A stretch of 64,000 nucleotides of DNA from Thelephora terrestris. Taxonomy: Eukaryota > Basidiomycota > Agaricomycetes > Thelephorales > Thelephoraceae. The stretch's first letter is position 1. The number at the start of each line of letters is the position of its first letter. The stretch is from the NCBI GenBank assembly GCA_015956445.1, contig WIUZ02000014.1, forward strand, positions 310,001-374,000, written 5' to 3'. This document shows, piece after piece, positions 22,400 through 32,863 of the stretch. The notes beneath the pieces are model-generated. The model worked only from the letters and a program-made list of their open reading frames with translations, searched no databases and was not told the origin of the DNA. Position numbers and translations under genes: made by a program.

Positions 22400-23195
22400 A
22401 CTTCTCCTTTTCGAAGTTTTTCCACGCGTGTTTCTCGACCTCTTTATACCTGTTCGGTCGTTTCTTAGGCCTAGAGATTGGGTTAGCCACTGTGGACGGG
22501 AAGGATAGAAGGACGGCTCAACGTCTCACATCACAGGGACCCTAGGCTCAATCAAAGCGCGGTTCTGCATGCTCAAAAAACGATCCCTAACAAGTTACCT
22601 TCCGGCTGCGTGTTGCAAAATCGGTTCAAGTCCCCGTGAGGCTTAAGATCGAAACTGCCAGGAAACTGACCTTCAAACCCTCAAGCTGTCCGTGAGATCT
22701 TCACCAAGTTGGACGTCAATCTTCGCCTTCTGCACTGTGTGTTTCCCAAATCCCTGACCCGCTACACCCTGGTCATACCCTATCAAGGAAACAAAGTTGT
22801 GGCTCGCGGAAATGGGGGTCGCATCCGGGGCCGAAGTGTGCACCTATCTCAGGGGTCCATTGATGGGAGACTGCCTCTGAACGCTGTCGGAGTTCGCGAT
22901 CCGGTGCGACCTCCAGATGCAACCTCCGTTCTGATCTCGGGATCGACCACGGTGAAAGAGAAAATAGCTTTAATCGGGCCAGTGGAGGGGGATCAACAAT
23001 CAGTTCCATTGATGCATGTACGAGCGTCGACCAACGGGCGCAGGTCCTTTGCATTTTCGAAGTTATTCCAGTTTCATGCGTGTTTCTCAAGTTCTTTATA
23101 TAGATCCGGCCTTCCTTAGTCTTAAAGCCGAGTCAGCTGGTTGGTCAGAAACAGAGAGTTCTGTGACTCACGTTACAGGGACCCTAGCCTCAATC
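22400..23195. repeat. Diverged direct repeat pair (22400-22555 and 23048-23195)
   Basis: Both segments share the order TTTTCGAAGTT, CGTGTTTCTC, CTTTATA, and CACAGGGACCCTAG/TACAGGGACCCTAG followed by CTCAATC, in the same orientation about 650 bases apart. No open frame links them. They look like an old local duplication of non-coding sequence in the F-box cluster. Confidence 0.5.
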
Positions 23196-23378
23196 TTGTT
23201 GCTGTTTTGAACATTCAAGGACGATGCCTGCCCAAGTTGCCTCTACGTGTTTGACGAGAATTCTGCAGAATGCACAATCAACGATACCAGAAACCTAGGT
23301 TTCAACCTCCCATGGCTGTGCGAGATCTTTTCCAGCCCCGGAGCACAGGGAACTCCCCGCCCACGAAATACGCAAGGC

Positions 23379-24742
23379 TCAGGGCCACAGCTTGCTCACG
23401 TCTACACTGGGTTTCCTCCCCAAAACCATCTGACTCAACACCATTCCGGTTCCAAGGCTCATACAAATACCCCATGGACCATGACCACTCGCTATCCATA
23501 ACCGGAACCCCCTCCCATACAATCCACCACTCCTCAGCGGAATCTGGCCAATCACTGGTGTACCCTTTGAAGTAGTGGGGCGGAAGCACAAGCCTCTGGA
23601 AACCACCTCGAAATCCGCACTGGCTCCATGTGCCTTAGCCGAGTGACGGTCACAAAGGTATTTCGCAACATTTGTAAGTCGGCCTACTGAGTCGGAGGAC
23701 GGTGGAGAATGGGTCGAGGGAGGGGGCGGAGCGATCGATGCATCGTTTAGACCTGCGATGTAAATCTCCCCTCCAACGCGCGAGAATATCTCGGGATTGA
23801 ATCCCTCCATACGTTTGCTGAGGAACAAAGCGTTTATTTGACTGGGATCGATTTGCGGAGGCTGCCAGCGCTTCGAACGAACCACAATCGAGGCACCAGA
23901 TAGTGAACCTATCGCAGGAAAACTTGTCGGTGGTTCGCCTGGCAATAAGGATTTGAGAACAGAGGATGTCCAAGGACCGCTGGTGACGATGAGATTTTCG
24001 CATGGGACTGTAACCTTCTCAGAGGTGTTTTGGTATTCGATGAGCACGCCTGGTAAATCAGGATCGGATGTAGGCTTGGCCAGTCTTGATACCAAGGCAG
24101 GGTTGTGAATTCGAACTGTTTTGCGAGAACGGCATTGGTCTAGGAGAAAATGACATAGGCGCAAAGGGTCACTGGAAGCGGGTGGTCAGCGTGAGACGGA
24201 TGGGAGTCGAGGAAAAAATCTCACATCTGAGCGGTGGATTCACGGTCTGCTAGTGGCCGAACACCGGCAAATTCGTTCAACCAAGGAGGATACTCGGCTA
24301 GCTCCTCCGCCTCCGCGGAGGGCACCATGGAATCCCTGCTCTGGATCCAATCCCACCCCTCACCGAGTCCCGTCTCGCTGCCTTTCTTCCGACTCCCCGT
24401 AATATCTAGGTTGATGACCGTACTTTGACTCCAGCCCCACTTTTTCCTCCCGTCAAACTCTTCTGCGAGGGACTTGTGCAAATCAAACGAGAACGCGCCA
24501 AGTTCTGCAACGGAGGAAGAAAACCAGTTCCTAGCTAGGAAGCCACCGGCTTTTCCGGAGGCGGCGTGTTCGAAGAGAATGGGAGCTGGGTCTACGAGAT
24601 GGATGTGGTGTCCTTGGCTGGTGTAGTGAGCACCCCCGGCAGAGATCTCAGAGTTTTCTTCGGAGGCCAGAAGGGAGAGGTAGTATGCGGTGGATATCCC
24701 GACAATGCCGCTTCCGACAATTACTGTGTGTGTCCCAGCCAT
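23379..24742 (-). CDS. FAD-dependent oxidoreductase (DAO family, Tda3-like)
   Basis: Two exons (24225-24742, 23379-24171), 436 residues. The N-terminus has the dinucleotide-binding fold: HTVIVGSGIVGISTAYYLS contains GxGxxG. FAD-binding and core segments follow: HAASGKAGGFLARNW, then NLIVTSGPWTSSVLKSLLPG, and C-terminal CFRPTTSKGTPVIGQIP with ASGHGPWGICMSLGTGMVLS. This order is that of the D-amino-acid-oxidase/glycine-oxidase superfamily, close to yeast Tda3, which acts in endosome-to-Golgi retrieval. An in-frame upstream Met at 24844 would add 34 polar residues. The shorter start puts the Rossmann motif near the N-terminus, as usual. It is divergent from F-box gene 2, 150 bases away. Confidence 0.85.
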
Positions 24743-24892
24743 CGTCCCTGGTGCGGATGTAAGTGGGTCGCGGAGTTTCAAACCCGGATTATCTTGGATC
24801 TCCGAGTCGATCGTTATCACTTTCCCGTCTTCTCCGCCTTCCAAGATACCTCTAGACCTGGAGTAGTGGATAGCACGCTCACAATCTTCAAC
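24743..24892. promoter_or_regulatory. Compact divergent promoter (oxidoreductase / F-box 2)
   Basis: Only 150 bases separate the two opposite start codons (48 bases if the oxidoreductase starts at 24844). Both genes must share control sequence here. Confidence 0.55.
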
Positions 24893-26743
24893 ATGGACTC
24901 AGCCTCTCACAAGGCCGATGCTCAACTCTTCCAAGAAGTCAGCGCAAACCTCGCCCAGCAGGCAAACCATTTCTCACCCAGCCACAACTTCCTTCTATCA
25001 ACAGTACGTGTTTTCTCCCTTGTGCGTCCTATGGTGAATCCTATCGATGCTCACATCTGACCGTAGATTGAATATTTGGAGCAAATCGTGGCCGCGGCAC
25101 CCGCAACGGAGCGGAGACGAATCAACGCACTCGAGTCCCATATTTACCGTCTGCCTCCCGAAATACTCTCGGTCGTAGCCTCCTACCTCCCAAAACAGGC
25201 TCTCATAAAGGCAAGCCACGTATCTTACCACTGGCGCACGGTACTCCTCGCTTCCCCCAGCCTGTGGGCGGATCTTAACTTCCACCACAAGAGGGAGCTA
25301 CCTGCGTTCCTTGAACGGTCAAAGTCAGCGCCGATTCACGTCGCCATGGACAAAGACTGCACCGGCTCTTACGCCGCATTCGCATTCCTCAAACAGCACG
25401 CCACACGGATTGAAACACTCGTGATCTCTGGCCTCGAGTTCTCCGTGCGGAATTCACTGCCCCCCATGCCTAACTTACGAAAGCTGGACATTTTCTTCAA
25501 ATCCAACGGTTCGCGTGATCCCCTCCATAAAATCGATGATCGGGCGAATGCCAAGTGGATTCTCCCCGCCGTTACGACACTGATTGTCCAAGGAGGAGAC
25601 GCCTTCCCATTCGACGTTCCCCAGCTCACCCAACTCCAAGTTCACTCCCGCGAAATACTCGCGATAGACAAGTTGCTCCATTTCTTGAACCGCTGTCCGC
25701 TGCTAGAAGAACTTGAGGTTGCCTACGAACGGAGTGTCCACACTAGCCGCACCCGAGAAACCGCCGAACTCCCCAACCTTCGCCTCTACAACTATCACAC
25801 GACAAAAAACGAGTACCTCGGTCTACTCAATAAGCTCCGCCTCCCTCCATCCTGCTCAGTGGTCTTCAACTACTGGAACGGTTCCGCGGCCGTGCACCAA
25901 GTCAACCATGACATTCCTTTCTACAATCCCTCTCCCCTCTCCGAAATAAAGAGAATCAACTTGAAGGCGGTCGGACAAACGGGAGGTTCCATTGACGCAA
26001 CGGTGGAGCTTATGGACGTCAGAAGTTATCGGGTTTTCATGGTGAGGAATGTGGGCCGGAGTCGCCGTGTTGGCTGGATAGATGATCACGGCGTCGTGGA
26101 TAACCTTTACGTGGCTTACCTCAAGGATCTCGACACTCGTGCTGTCACGATCCTATGCATTGAAAGTTCATACCGGTGGGACCTTAACTCCGCCCAGGAG
26201 GTGCTTTCTTGTCTGGGGGGAATCAGGATGTTGGTCCTCTCTGGCCCCGTTGTGGCGCCGTGTGTTCACGCCCTCTGCCCGATGGCCGAAGGAGACCCCG
26301 AGTACCTGGACCCGAGCAGGTGGCGATGTCCAAAGTTAGATACCCTCGTGATTCGTTCCCCGAGTTTTTTTTGGTGTAACCCCATGGATAACATTATGAG
26401 GTGTCTCCCCGCCATCGCTCAAAAGAGGAAAGCCGCTGGGATGCCGTTCAAATCCATTTCGTTGTTCATTTCCAGCCCGTGGGATGAAAATGAGAACGGA
26501 CCGATGGAATCTTGTTCGTCATTGGAGGTGCTAAGGGGGTGCGTCGAGAGGTTTGAGATCGTTTTGGGGGATGATGCGCTGGATTGGAATGCTGACGACT
26601 ATTTCTTTGATGGACTCTCGATTCGAAGGGACAGATATATTTTTCCGGAGGACAATCGGTGTCGTCAGTCGTTGACACGCAGCAATGTCGATGGCGACTT
26701 GTACCATCCCCGTTTGTTCCGTCCCCAGTCTGAGTATTATTAG
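24893..26743 (+). CDS. F-box domain protein, paralog 2
   Basis: Two exons (24893-25003, 25067-26743), 595 residues. The N-terminus MDSASHKADAQLFQEVSANL parallels paralog 1. The F-box-like region is RRRINALESHIYRLPPEILS, then YLPKQALIKASHVSYHWRTV, then SPSLWADLNFHHKRELPAF. The long C-terminal part aligns with paralog 1 along its length (shared PPSCSVVFNYWNG against PPSCSTVFNYWNG; DALDWNADDYFFDGLSIRRD against DALDWNVDDYFFDGLDVRRD). The role is inferred as a substrate adaptor of an SCF ubiquitin ligase. The final 40 residues are unique to this copy. Confidence 0.8.
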
Positions 26744-27527
26744 CGAAATTTTCTCCATCGTTCTTCATCTTCATTATCCTTCATGTGTTTGTCTCCTACT
26801 TCGTTTCTTTCACTTTACCATCCCACCATCCGCATCTGACTTTCTCACAAAGATTCTATGACTCACTCTCAATCGTATTGACGATTAATCGCCTCTGGGG
26901 ATCGACCCTTTGTTCCGTCTTACGAATCACAAGAATGAGATTGACGACGCGGAGGTTCGCTGAGAGTCCCGAAAGTCCTGGGAGAACGCACCGCTTCCTG
27001 AGGCGTTTGGAGGTACCGTATCGCCCGCCTCCAACCACCTCCACTTCTACAACCATTCCACTTCTCCAGACTCACCCTTGATAAACAAGGAGATGTGGCT
27101 GGATAACTCTGGCTCGCTTGACAAAAAAAGTACGAACTTCCAACATGTTGGGTTACCGACCACCATTTCCAGGGACGTGTTCCCATGGGTTCTACCCACC
27201 CTTCATCGCTCTCCAATCCATTCTGGCAAACGCTCCGTGGGCTGGGCTGCAATCTGTGAACCTCCATCGCCCCTACACCACAGGCAAGTGGTTCCTTGTC
27301 ACCCTTATAATGATGTCTATCCAAACGTATCACTCCCGTTATCTATTGCGATTAGTATTACAAACTCGTTGGCGACTAACAATTATACTGGGCCGCGTGC
27401 AGGTATATCTACATAAGGTCATGTGCGGTTGGAAAAACTTCCCTCAAACGTGCCTACAACGGAGAGGACCCAACGTCGATCGGCACATCGTCGGGGGCCC
27501 CACAACGCCAGCACCAATTAGGGGATG
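26744..27527. other. Intergenic stretch, no gene recognised
   Basis: Between the F-box 2 stop and the Spo7-like stop (convergent genes). Open frames here overlap on both strands and show no domain. Confidence 0.5.
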
Positions 27528-29034
27528 CTACGGAGAAGGTGGCGACCGGCGCGTGAGAGAAGAAGGTTTCCGTGCCGATGTTGTCGGGGTCGTAGTGCGC
27601 GTTGACGCAGTCGAGGTCGACTGGTTCGTGACCGTCGAGGCGGGGGTGCTACTCCTCGATTCCATACCACTGACCCTGGAGGGACCTTTCCCTCGCGAAG
27701 GCGCCGGGCTGGACTTCCTCGACCCAGATGGCGTGTTACCTAAACGGCCCCTATTTGAAGTCGAGGTCGAAGAACCGCTGACGCTCCGTTTGGCCACATG
27801 CAAATTGCTACCTCCCAGCCCTTTCTCCCCCTTGACTTTAGGATCGATGGAACTTGGTAGGGGCGGCGACCAGGGGCCTAGAGGGTTCCAAGGTAAGGCT
27901 GCGAGGAACCTTCCGATGTAAGTCTGAGTAAAGAAAGCATCCCGCTCTTTCTCCTCCTTCCGCTTTTCAAACGCCGTTCGATAACGGTCATAGGAATCCC
28001 GGAAAGTCGGATTGACACGAGACGAAAATATAAGCTCTCCTCGTGGATTTGAACTTGGTGGGATTGGCGTGATTGGGACCACAGAAGGACTGCGCTTGGT
28101 GAGGGCTCGCGTTGGTGAAGGGAGGCGAGGGGAAGAAGGAGATCGGAGCGGGGATGGCGGGGAGTTGTACGTGGATGGTGCGGTTCTCGAGTTTCGGAAG
28201 AATGCGAATGGGAACCGTGACCTCAGTGGGGGTTGACGGAGGTTAAGATACATGTTGAAGTTTCGAAGTGCTCGGTTCGCATGGGGAACGTATCTAGAGA
28301 GGAGTGCGTCAGTATACCCAGGAATTCATATCTGCATTGCAGTGTGTGATCCAACGGAAAGAAAAGATTACGGAAAAGACGGACCGATTGGCATATGCAA
28401 TCTTCTCAGAATACAGCCCGCTCGCGAAGAACAATACAAGGGTGGTGACAGAGACAGAAAGCAGGCCGAGAGTCAGATATGGATGCACGTGAATATCTGC
28501 CATATCTTCTGGTGAATACAGGGTGGGGAACATCCGAAAAAGCAAGAAATGGAAGGGGATGTCGAGCAGATTGAGTTGTAGGCACACTTCGCAAACCAGG
28601 AACGATATCAGTGCCAGAAGCTGGAATAGAAACACTGTTCGTGATTACACGGACATCCAGGAGAGAGAGATATAGGGTAGAGGCGAATCGGTGAGAGGAA
28701 TGTCGGCTGGGAATAAGCATCACTGGAACTAACGGATCTTGGCACAAGTGATGCACGCACACTGGTATCTTCGTTTCCGCCGTTTCAAGACGGAGGCGTT
28801 AGACTTGAGACGCTCTTCAAACATGAGGAGGTCGCTGTACGTCGCGGTGTCACGGGGTGGGTGAAAAGATCCTTTGGGGATCATCGTCGGAGGCGTTGAC
28901 CTGGGAGGCATGGCTCTCGAGACGAACGTTCGCGTCGTGCAGTCCCAGTCCGAAGGTTTTATACACAGCCGTCTTGGTGGTCGTGGTCGTGGTCGTGGTA
29001 AAAGGGAGGCGGAGTCGTTGCCGCCGTCTGTCAC
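27528..29034 (-). CDS. SPO7: Spo7-like regulatory subunit of nuclear-envelope phosphatase
   Basis: Three exons (28761-29034, 28385-28634, 27528-28293), 429 residues. The Spo7 signature is DLLMFEERLKSNASVLKRRK directly followed, after splicing, by RYQLFLFQLLALISFLVCEV, a first helix. A second helix (LGLLSVSVTTLVLFFASG) precedes SEKIAYANRYVPHANRALRN and FNMYLNLRQPPLR. The last 200 residues are a Ser/Thr/Pro-rich tail. Spo7 binds Nem1 at the nuclear/ER membrane; the complex dephosphorylates the lipin Pah1 to steer phosphatidate into storage lipid. The long tail is larger than in yeast Spo7. It is divergent from the methyltransferase gene, with 117 bases between starts. Confidence 0.83.
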
Positions 29035-29151
29035 GACGTGTGGTGGTGATCAGTAGTACCGGTCATCTTACGATCTCGCGATTCCGCTCTTTCCGTGTTG
29101 GGGTCATTTTGACCCGCGACCCCCCAGACACCGCAATCACTGCTAAACTTC
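29035..29151. promoter_or_regulatory. Compact divergent promoter (Spo7-like / methyltransferase)
   Basis: 117 bases separate two outward-facing ATGs. No TATA box is visible. Confidence 0.55.
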
Positions 29152-30913
29152 ATGCCGCTCACAGACCAGGAAATCGAGGAGGAGGAGGCACACTTCGCTT
29201 CGGTCGTCTCAGCCTTCAGCAGCTACACCGCGCATTCGGTAAAACCATAAAACTATCGTCTGAGCTTTCTATTAACCTTTGGATCAGTAGATCTCGGCGA
29301 ACAACAGGAGGAGGAAGGATTTTTTTCGTCTACCAAAAGAAGACCAGGATGTACTCGAAAGAATCGGATACAAAACCCGGTTGAAGAGCGTCGATAAGGC
29401 CATCTTGGCCAACTCGAAATTCCTCGATGCGATCGTGGTCAACACCGAGATATTCTCTCAGCAGCCGGAAAGGGAGCGCCATGGTAGGGCGTGCCCACTG
29501 TCTTCATGCTATCGGACTCCCCATACACCCATTCACAGATATGGAACCTGACCCTTCACACTCTCACTCTCACGAACTAGGCGGAGATGATCATTCGCAC
29601 CCGCATCCCCATGGACACGGAGGAGGGCATACACACGAACACGATTCACCAGACCACGGAATAAATGAAGGTGACATGGACAAAGTCAGAAGTACCCTGA
29701 AGCAGCTTGTACGAGACTGGAGCGAGGAGGTGAGCGGTGTGGCCCTCCTGAGCCTGGACCAGACGTAGATCCTCCTCAGGGAAAGGGGGAGCGTGAAGCA
29801 TGCTACACTCCAATGATTGATGCTTTAATCGAGCATTTCTCGAATGTATCACCGGACGAACGGTACGTCCCGCCACGCGAACGCCAGATTCGCTCTGGAC
29901 TCACCCACACGTGTAGTGGTAGTATCCGCGTTCTCGTCCCTGGGGCAGGCCTTGGACGCCTGGCCTACGATATCGCCAAGCTCGGTAAGCCCTAACCACC
30001 CAACATCACCCTCTTGACGCATTCATGATACCATCACGATCAGGATTCACTTGCCAGGGCAACGAATTCTCGCTCTTCATGCTCCTCACGTCCTCCTTCA
30101 TTCTCAACAGGTTCCACTCTCATTCAACCTTTAATTTCCGCTCGCTGATGAAAACCCAAACAAATGACAGAACAGAATCCCTCCACCAACACGCGCTACA
30201 CCCCTATATCCATTCATTCTCCAACATCCCGGAAGCGAGTGCACTGCTTCGCGAAATTACAATACCTGACGTGCTGCCGTCGGACCTCCTGGAAGGAGCC
30301 AGTTTTTCTATGGTGGCAGGTACGGCCCGAATCAGGCCTGTTGGTGTGAGGCTGATTGTTAGACACTAGGCGATTTCGAAGAGATCTACGGTAGCCCCGA
30401 TGAAGGCAACGAAAACGTTGGCCGATGGGATGCCATCGTGACTTGCTTTTTCATTGACACCGTATGTCTCTCCCCCTCCCTTATCTATCGCATCTCATCT
30501 GCGATGATCTGTGTTCGCACAGGCGAAAAATGTCGTCAACTACCTCCGAATATTCCATAAGATCCTAGCCCCCGGAGGAGTATGGATCAATCTAGGTGAT
30601 CCACTGCTCGCACGAGGAAGAGGGCTTCAGAACTAACTCGTTAAATGTTCTTAGGCCCCTTGTTGTGGCACTGGGAAAACAGCAGGACGGACCCTTCTAT
30701 TGAACTAGACTTAGAGCAGGTGAAGGCTCTTGTAGAAGAAATCGGTTTCGAGATCCGGGTAGGTCGCCGGATCTCTCACTCAAAAACTTGCTGATAATCG
30801 ACGATCGCGCTGCGCAGGACGAAAAGACAATCGACACGACGTACACAAACAATACTCAAAGTATGTTAGCGTACACGTATCACTCGGCCATGTGGACTGC
30901 AATCAAAAAATAG
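29152..30913 (+). CDS. Carnosine N-methyltransferase-like protein (N2227 family)
   Basis: Eleven exons (29152-29238, 29291-29483, 29539-29729, 29780-29862, 29917-29984, 30044-30110, 30171-30319, 30370-30461, 30523-30595, 30655-30758, 30818-30913), 400 residues. Family landmarks in order: EEEEAHFASVVSAFSSYTAH, ANNRRRKDFFRLPKEDQDVL, KVRSTLKQLVRDWSEEGKGE, the SAM site GSIRVLVPGAGLGRLAYDIA, GNEFSLFMLLTSSFILNRT, FEEIYGSP, WDAIVTCFFIDTAKNVVNYL, GPLLWHWE and the end DTTYTNNTQSMLAYTYHSAM. The enzyme transfers methyl from SAM; animal homologs make anserine from carnosine, and the fungal substrate is unsettled. A His-rich insertion (about residues 100-130, HSHPHPHGHGGGHTHEHD) precedes the catalytic part. 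Confidence 0.92.
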
Positions 30914-31222
30914 ACAAGATATCCTGGATACACGTGCAGATCGCGAACTCCTTGTATCAATTCCCGAAAAACACAAACGCAACGATGGACAGCAAAAACC
31001 GATCTGAAGAACCCGAACGATTCAGAAGATGAGAGTGGGGTGGTAAGCAATCGAGCACAATGATGGGACAAAAACACAACAGTTGAAAAATTTTGGTACA
31101 CAACACATCGAGAGGAAAGATACAGTCACACCGTAGGCTGTTAGAGATGCAAAGTGGAAGAGAGCCGCTGCAGATAGGACACGGGGTACCTTGCCCGCCC
31201 TATCCTACCTACTTTCGATCTT

Positions 31223-32863
31223 TCAAGGAACGAAAGCAACCATGAGAACGTTCACGATCAACTTATCCAACTTCCCTCCAGACACGAAGGGGACTTTCTC
31301 CTTCGAGACCGGACCCAAAAGTGGGGGTCCGCCAGCAGGGTCGGGAGTGACCATCAAGAGGATACCTTCCTCCGTCAGCGGTACTGCACCGCTGTTCTCC
31401 ACTCTCCATCTCAAGTTATCCTCCTCTGCGGCCGGATCTGGCATAGGCATAGCCATAGCTGGGGAGGCCAACGGACTACCCAACGACAGGCCCATCAAAG
31501 ACGGATGGAGCATACTAGCGTGCATCATCGTTGGCGATCGGTATGGTCCATCGAAGGGGTTCGGAATAGGAGGTGGAGATGTGGTGGTAGGAGAGAGGTC
31601 GTCTGAGCACTCGACCACGCGATCTACGGGCCAGATATACCCTCCAGCAGTCCAGTGAAGTTCCGGGGTAAGCTTGTAAAGTTTCAGAGCGTGATGAAGC
31701 AACGAGTCCGCCCCTTTCAGCTAGAAGCTTGGAATCAGCAACTGAAAGAAGCAGAGAAAGTTCCGCGGCTTACATGAGGGACGAGGGACTCAGCCAACAA
31801 CTCAGCGGGACTGACACCATACTCTCCCGTCAGGTAGAACGCGATCTTCTTCCCCCTGCAGACATTCAAGATTGGGGCGATGAGGTCCAAGAATCTGTCG
31901 CTCGGTGTGATCAACGGATCGGGCATGACCCCTCCTGTCCCGAACGACCTGACGTAGACGGCATAAGAGATAGTCAATCTCAAACCCTTCGTCACCTCCT
32001 CCACCTCGTAGTCACAGTTTGCCAAGAACGCGGTCCATTCAAGATGATCGATGCCGACACCGGTATGACCTTGGGCGCTGGTGTGACTTTTTCCCCCACC
32101 GCGGTAGATTTCCTCATCATCGGAGTTGGGATCCCGGATGATCAACGCGCCCCCGCGGTATCGTACGGGTAGCGTCACAATGATCGTCGCCACTCTGCTA
32201 TCAATTGGTCTAGGCAGAGGCGTCATCCTCCCACCCTTGGGTACGATTTCAAGCAGATCTCTAATAGCGGTGAGGTGATGGCCTTTCGGCAAGGTCGAGA
32301 AGAGCGTGTTTCGGACGGCCTCCAGGATCGGGTGGTTCGCGATTTCGAGGGTGGCGGACAATGGTAGATTGGGTGGATAGAAGAGAGATTCGTGTATTGA
32401 GGTGTATTCATCATGCTCGGAAGCGTGAGGTCTGCATGCGGCCATGAGAACATCGAGAGCTGGGGGCATATCATAATCGATGTCGATCGGGAAATCGAGG
32501 GAATGGGTGATGTTGCTCTATGAAACGAGGGTAGACACGATTCAGCACAGGTAGTTTCAATGGTCTGCACAACCGTCGTCGCACCTTGGATCTGAAAAAG
32601 ACAACCAGATTCGCCGGATCGAGAGGAATGAGCCCTGAAACAGTGAACGGTCTTGCCTTGGCCGCGAGCAAAGGTGGTAGATGGGTCTGAAGCCCGACCT
32701 CCAGGGGATCCACGGAAGCCGGCCTCTTGACCATTGGTAGCCGGTGCTGGGTGGAGAGCGGCGAACTTCTCTCGACCTCGAATCCTTCGGAAACCCTGAT
32801 CGTTGTAGATCGCGGAGATCCAGTTGCATATGGACCCGATAGAGCCGTATTGTGGTGAATCAT
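31223..32863 (-). CDS. 2OG-Fe(II) oxygenase-like protein, probably without catalytic ligands
   Basis: Three exons (32585-32863, 31774-32517, 31223-31720), 506 residues. The order matches fungal Fe2OG-dioxygenase-like proteins: PFTVSGLIPLDPANLVVFF, then VATIIVTLPVRYRGGALIIR, then HLEWTAFLANCDYEVEEVTK and GLRLTISYAVYV. In active relatives the first strand is preceded by an H-x-D metal site and the later block reads C-E-H-E-V. Here those positions read PLPRPID and C-D-Y-E-V, so the iron ligands seem to be lost. The C-terminal third is rich in Pro/Met/Ser. A Met at about 32733 is an alternative start. It is convergent with the methyltransferase. Confidence 0.7.

Noticed and set aside
22621-22640. 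GGTTCAAGTCC resembling a tRNA B box
   Set aside because: No matching acceptor or anticodon stem upstream.
27118-27921. Long plus-strand open frame over the Spo7-like gene tail
   Set aside because: Antisense shadow of the Ser/Pro-rich C-terminus. The minus-strand model is spliced and has domain support.
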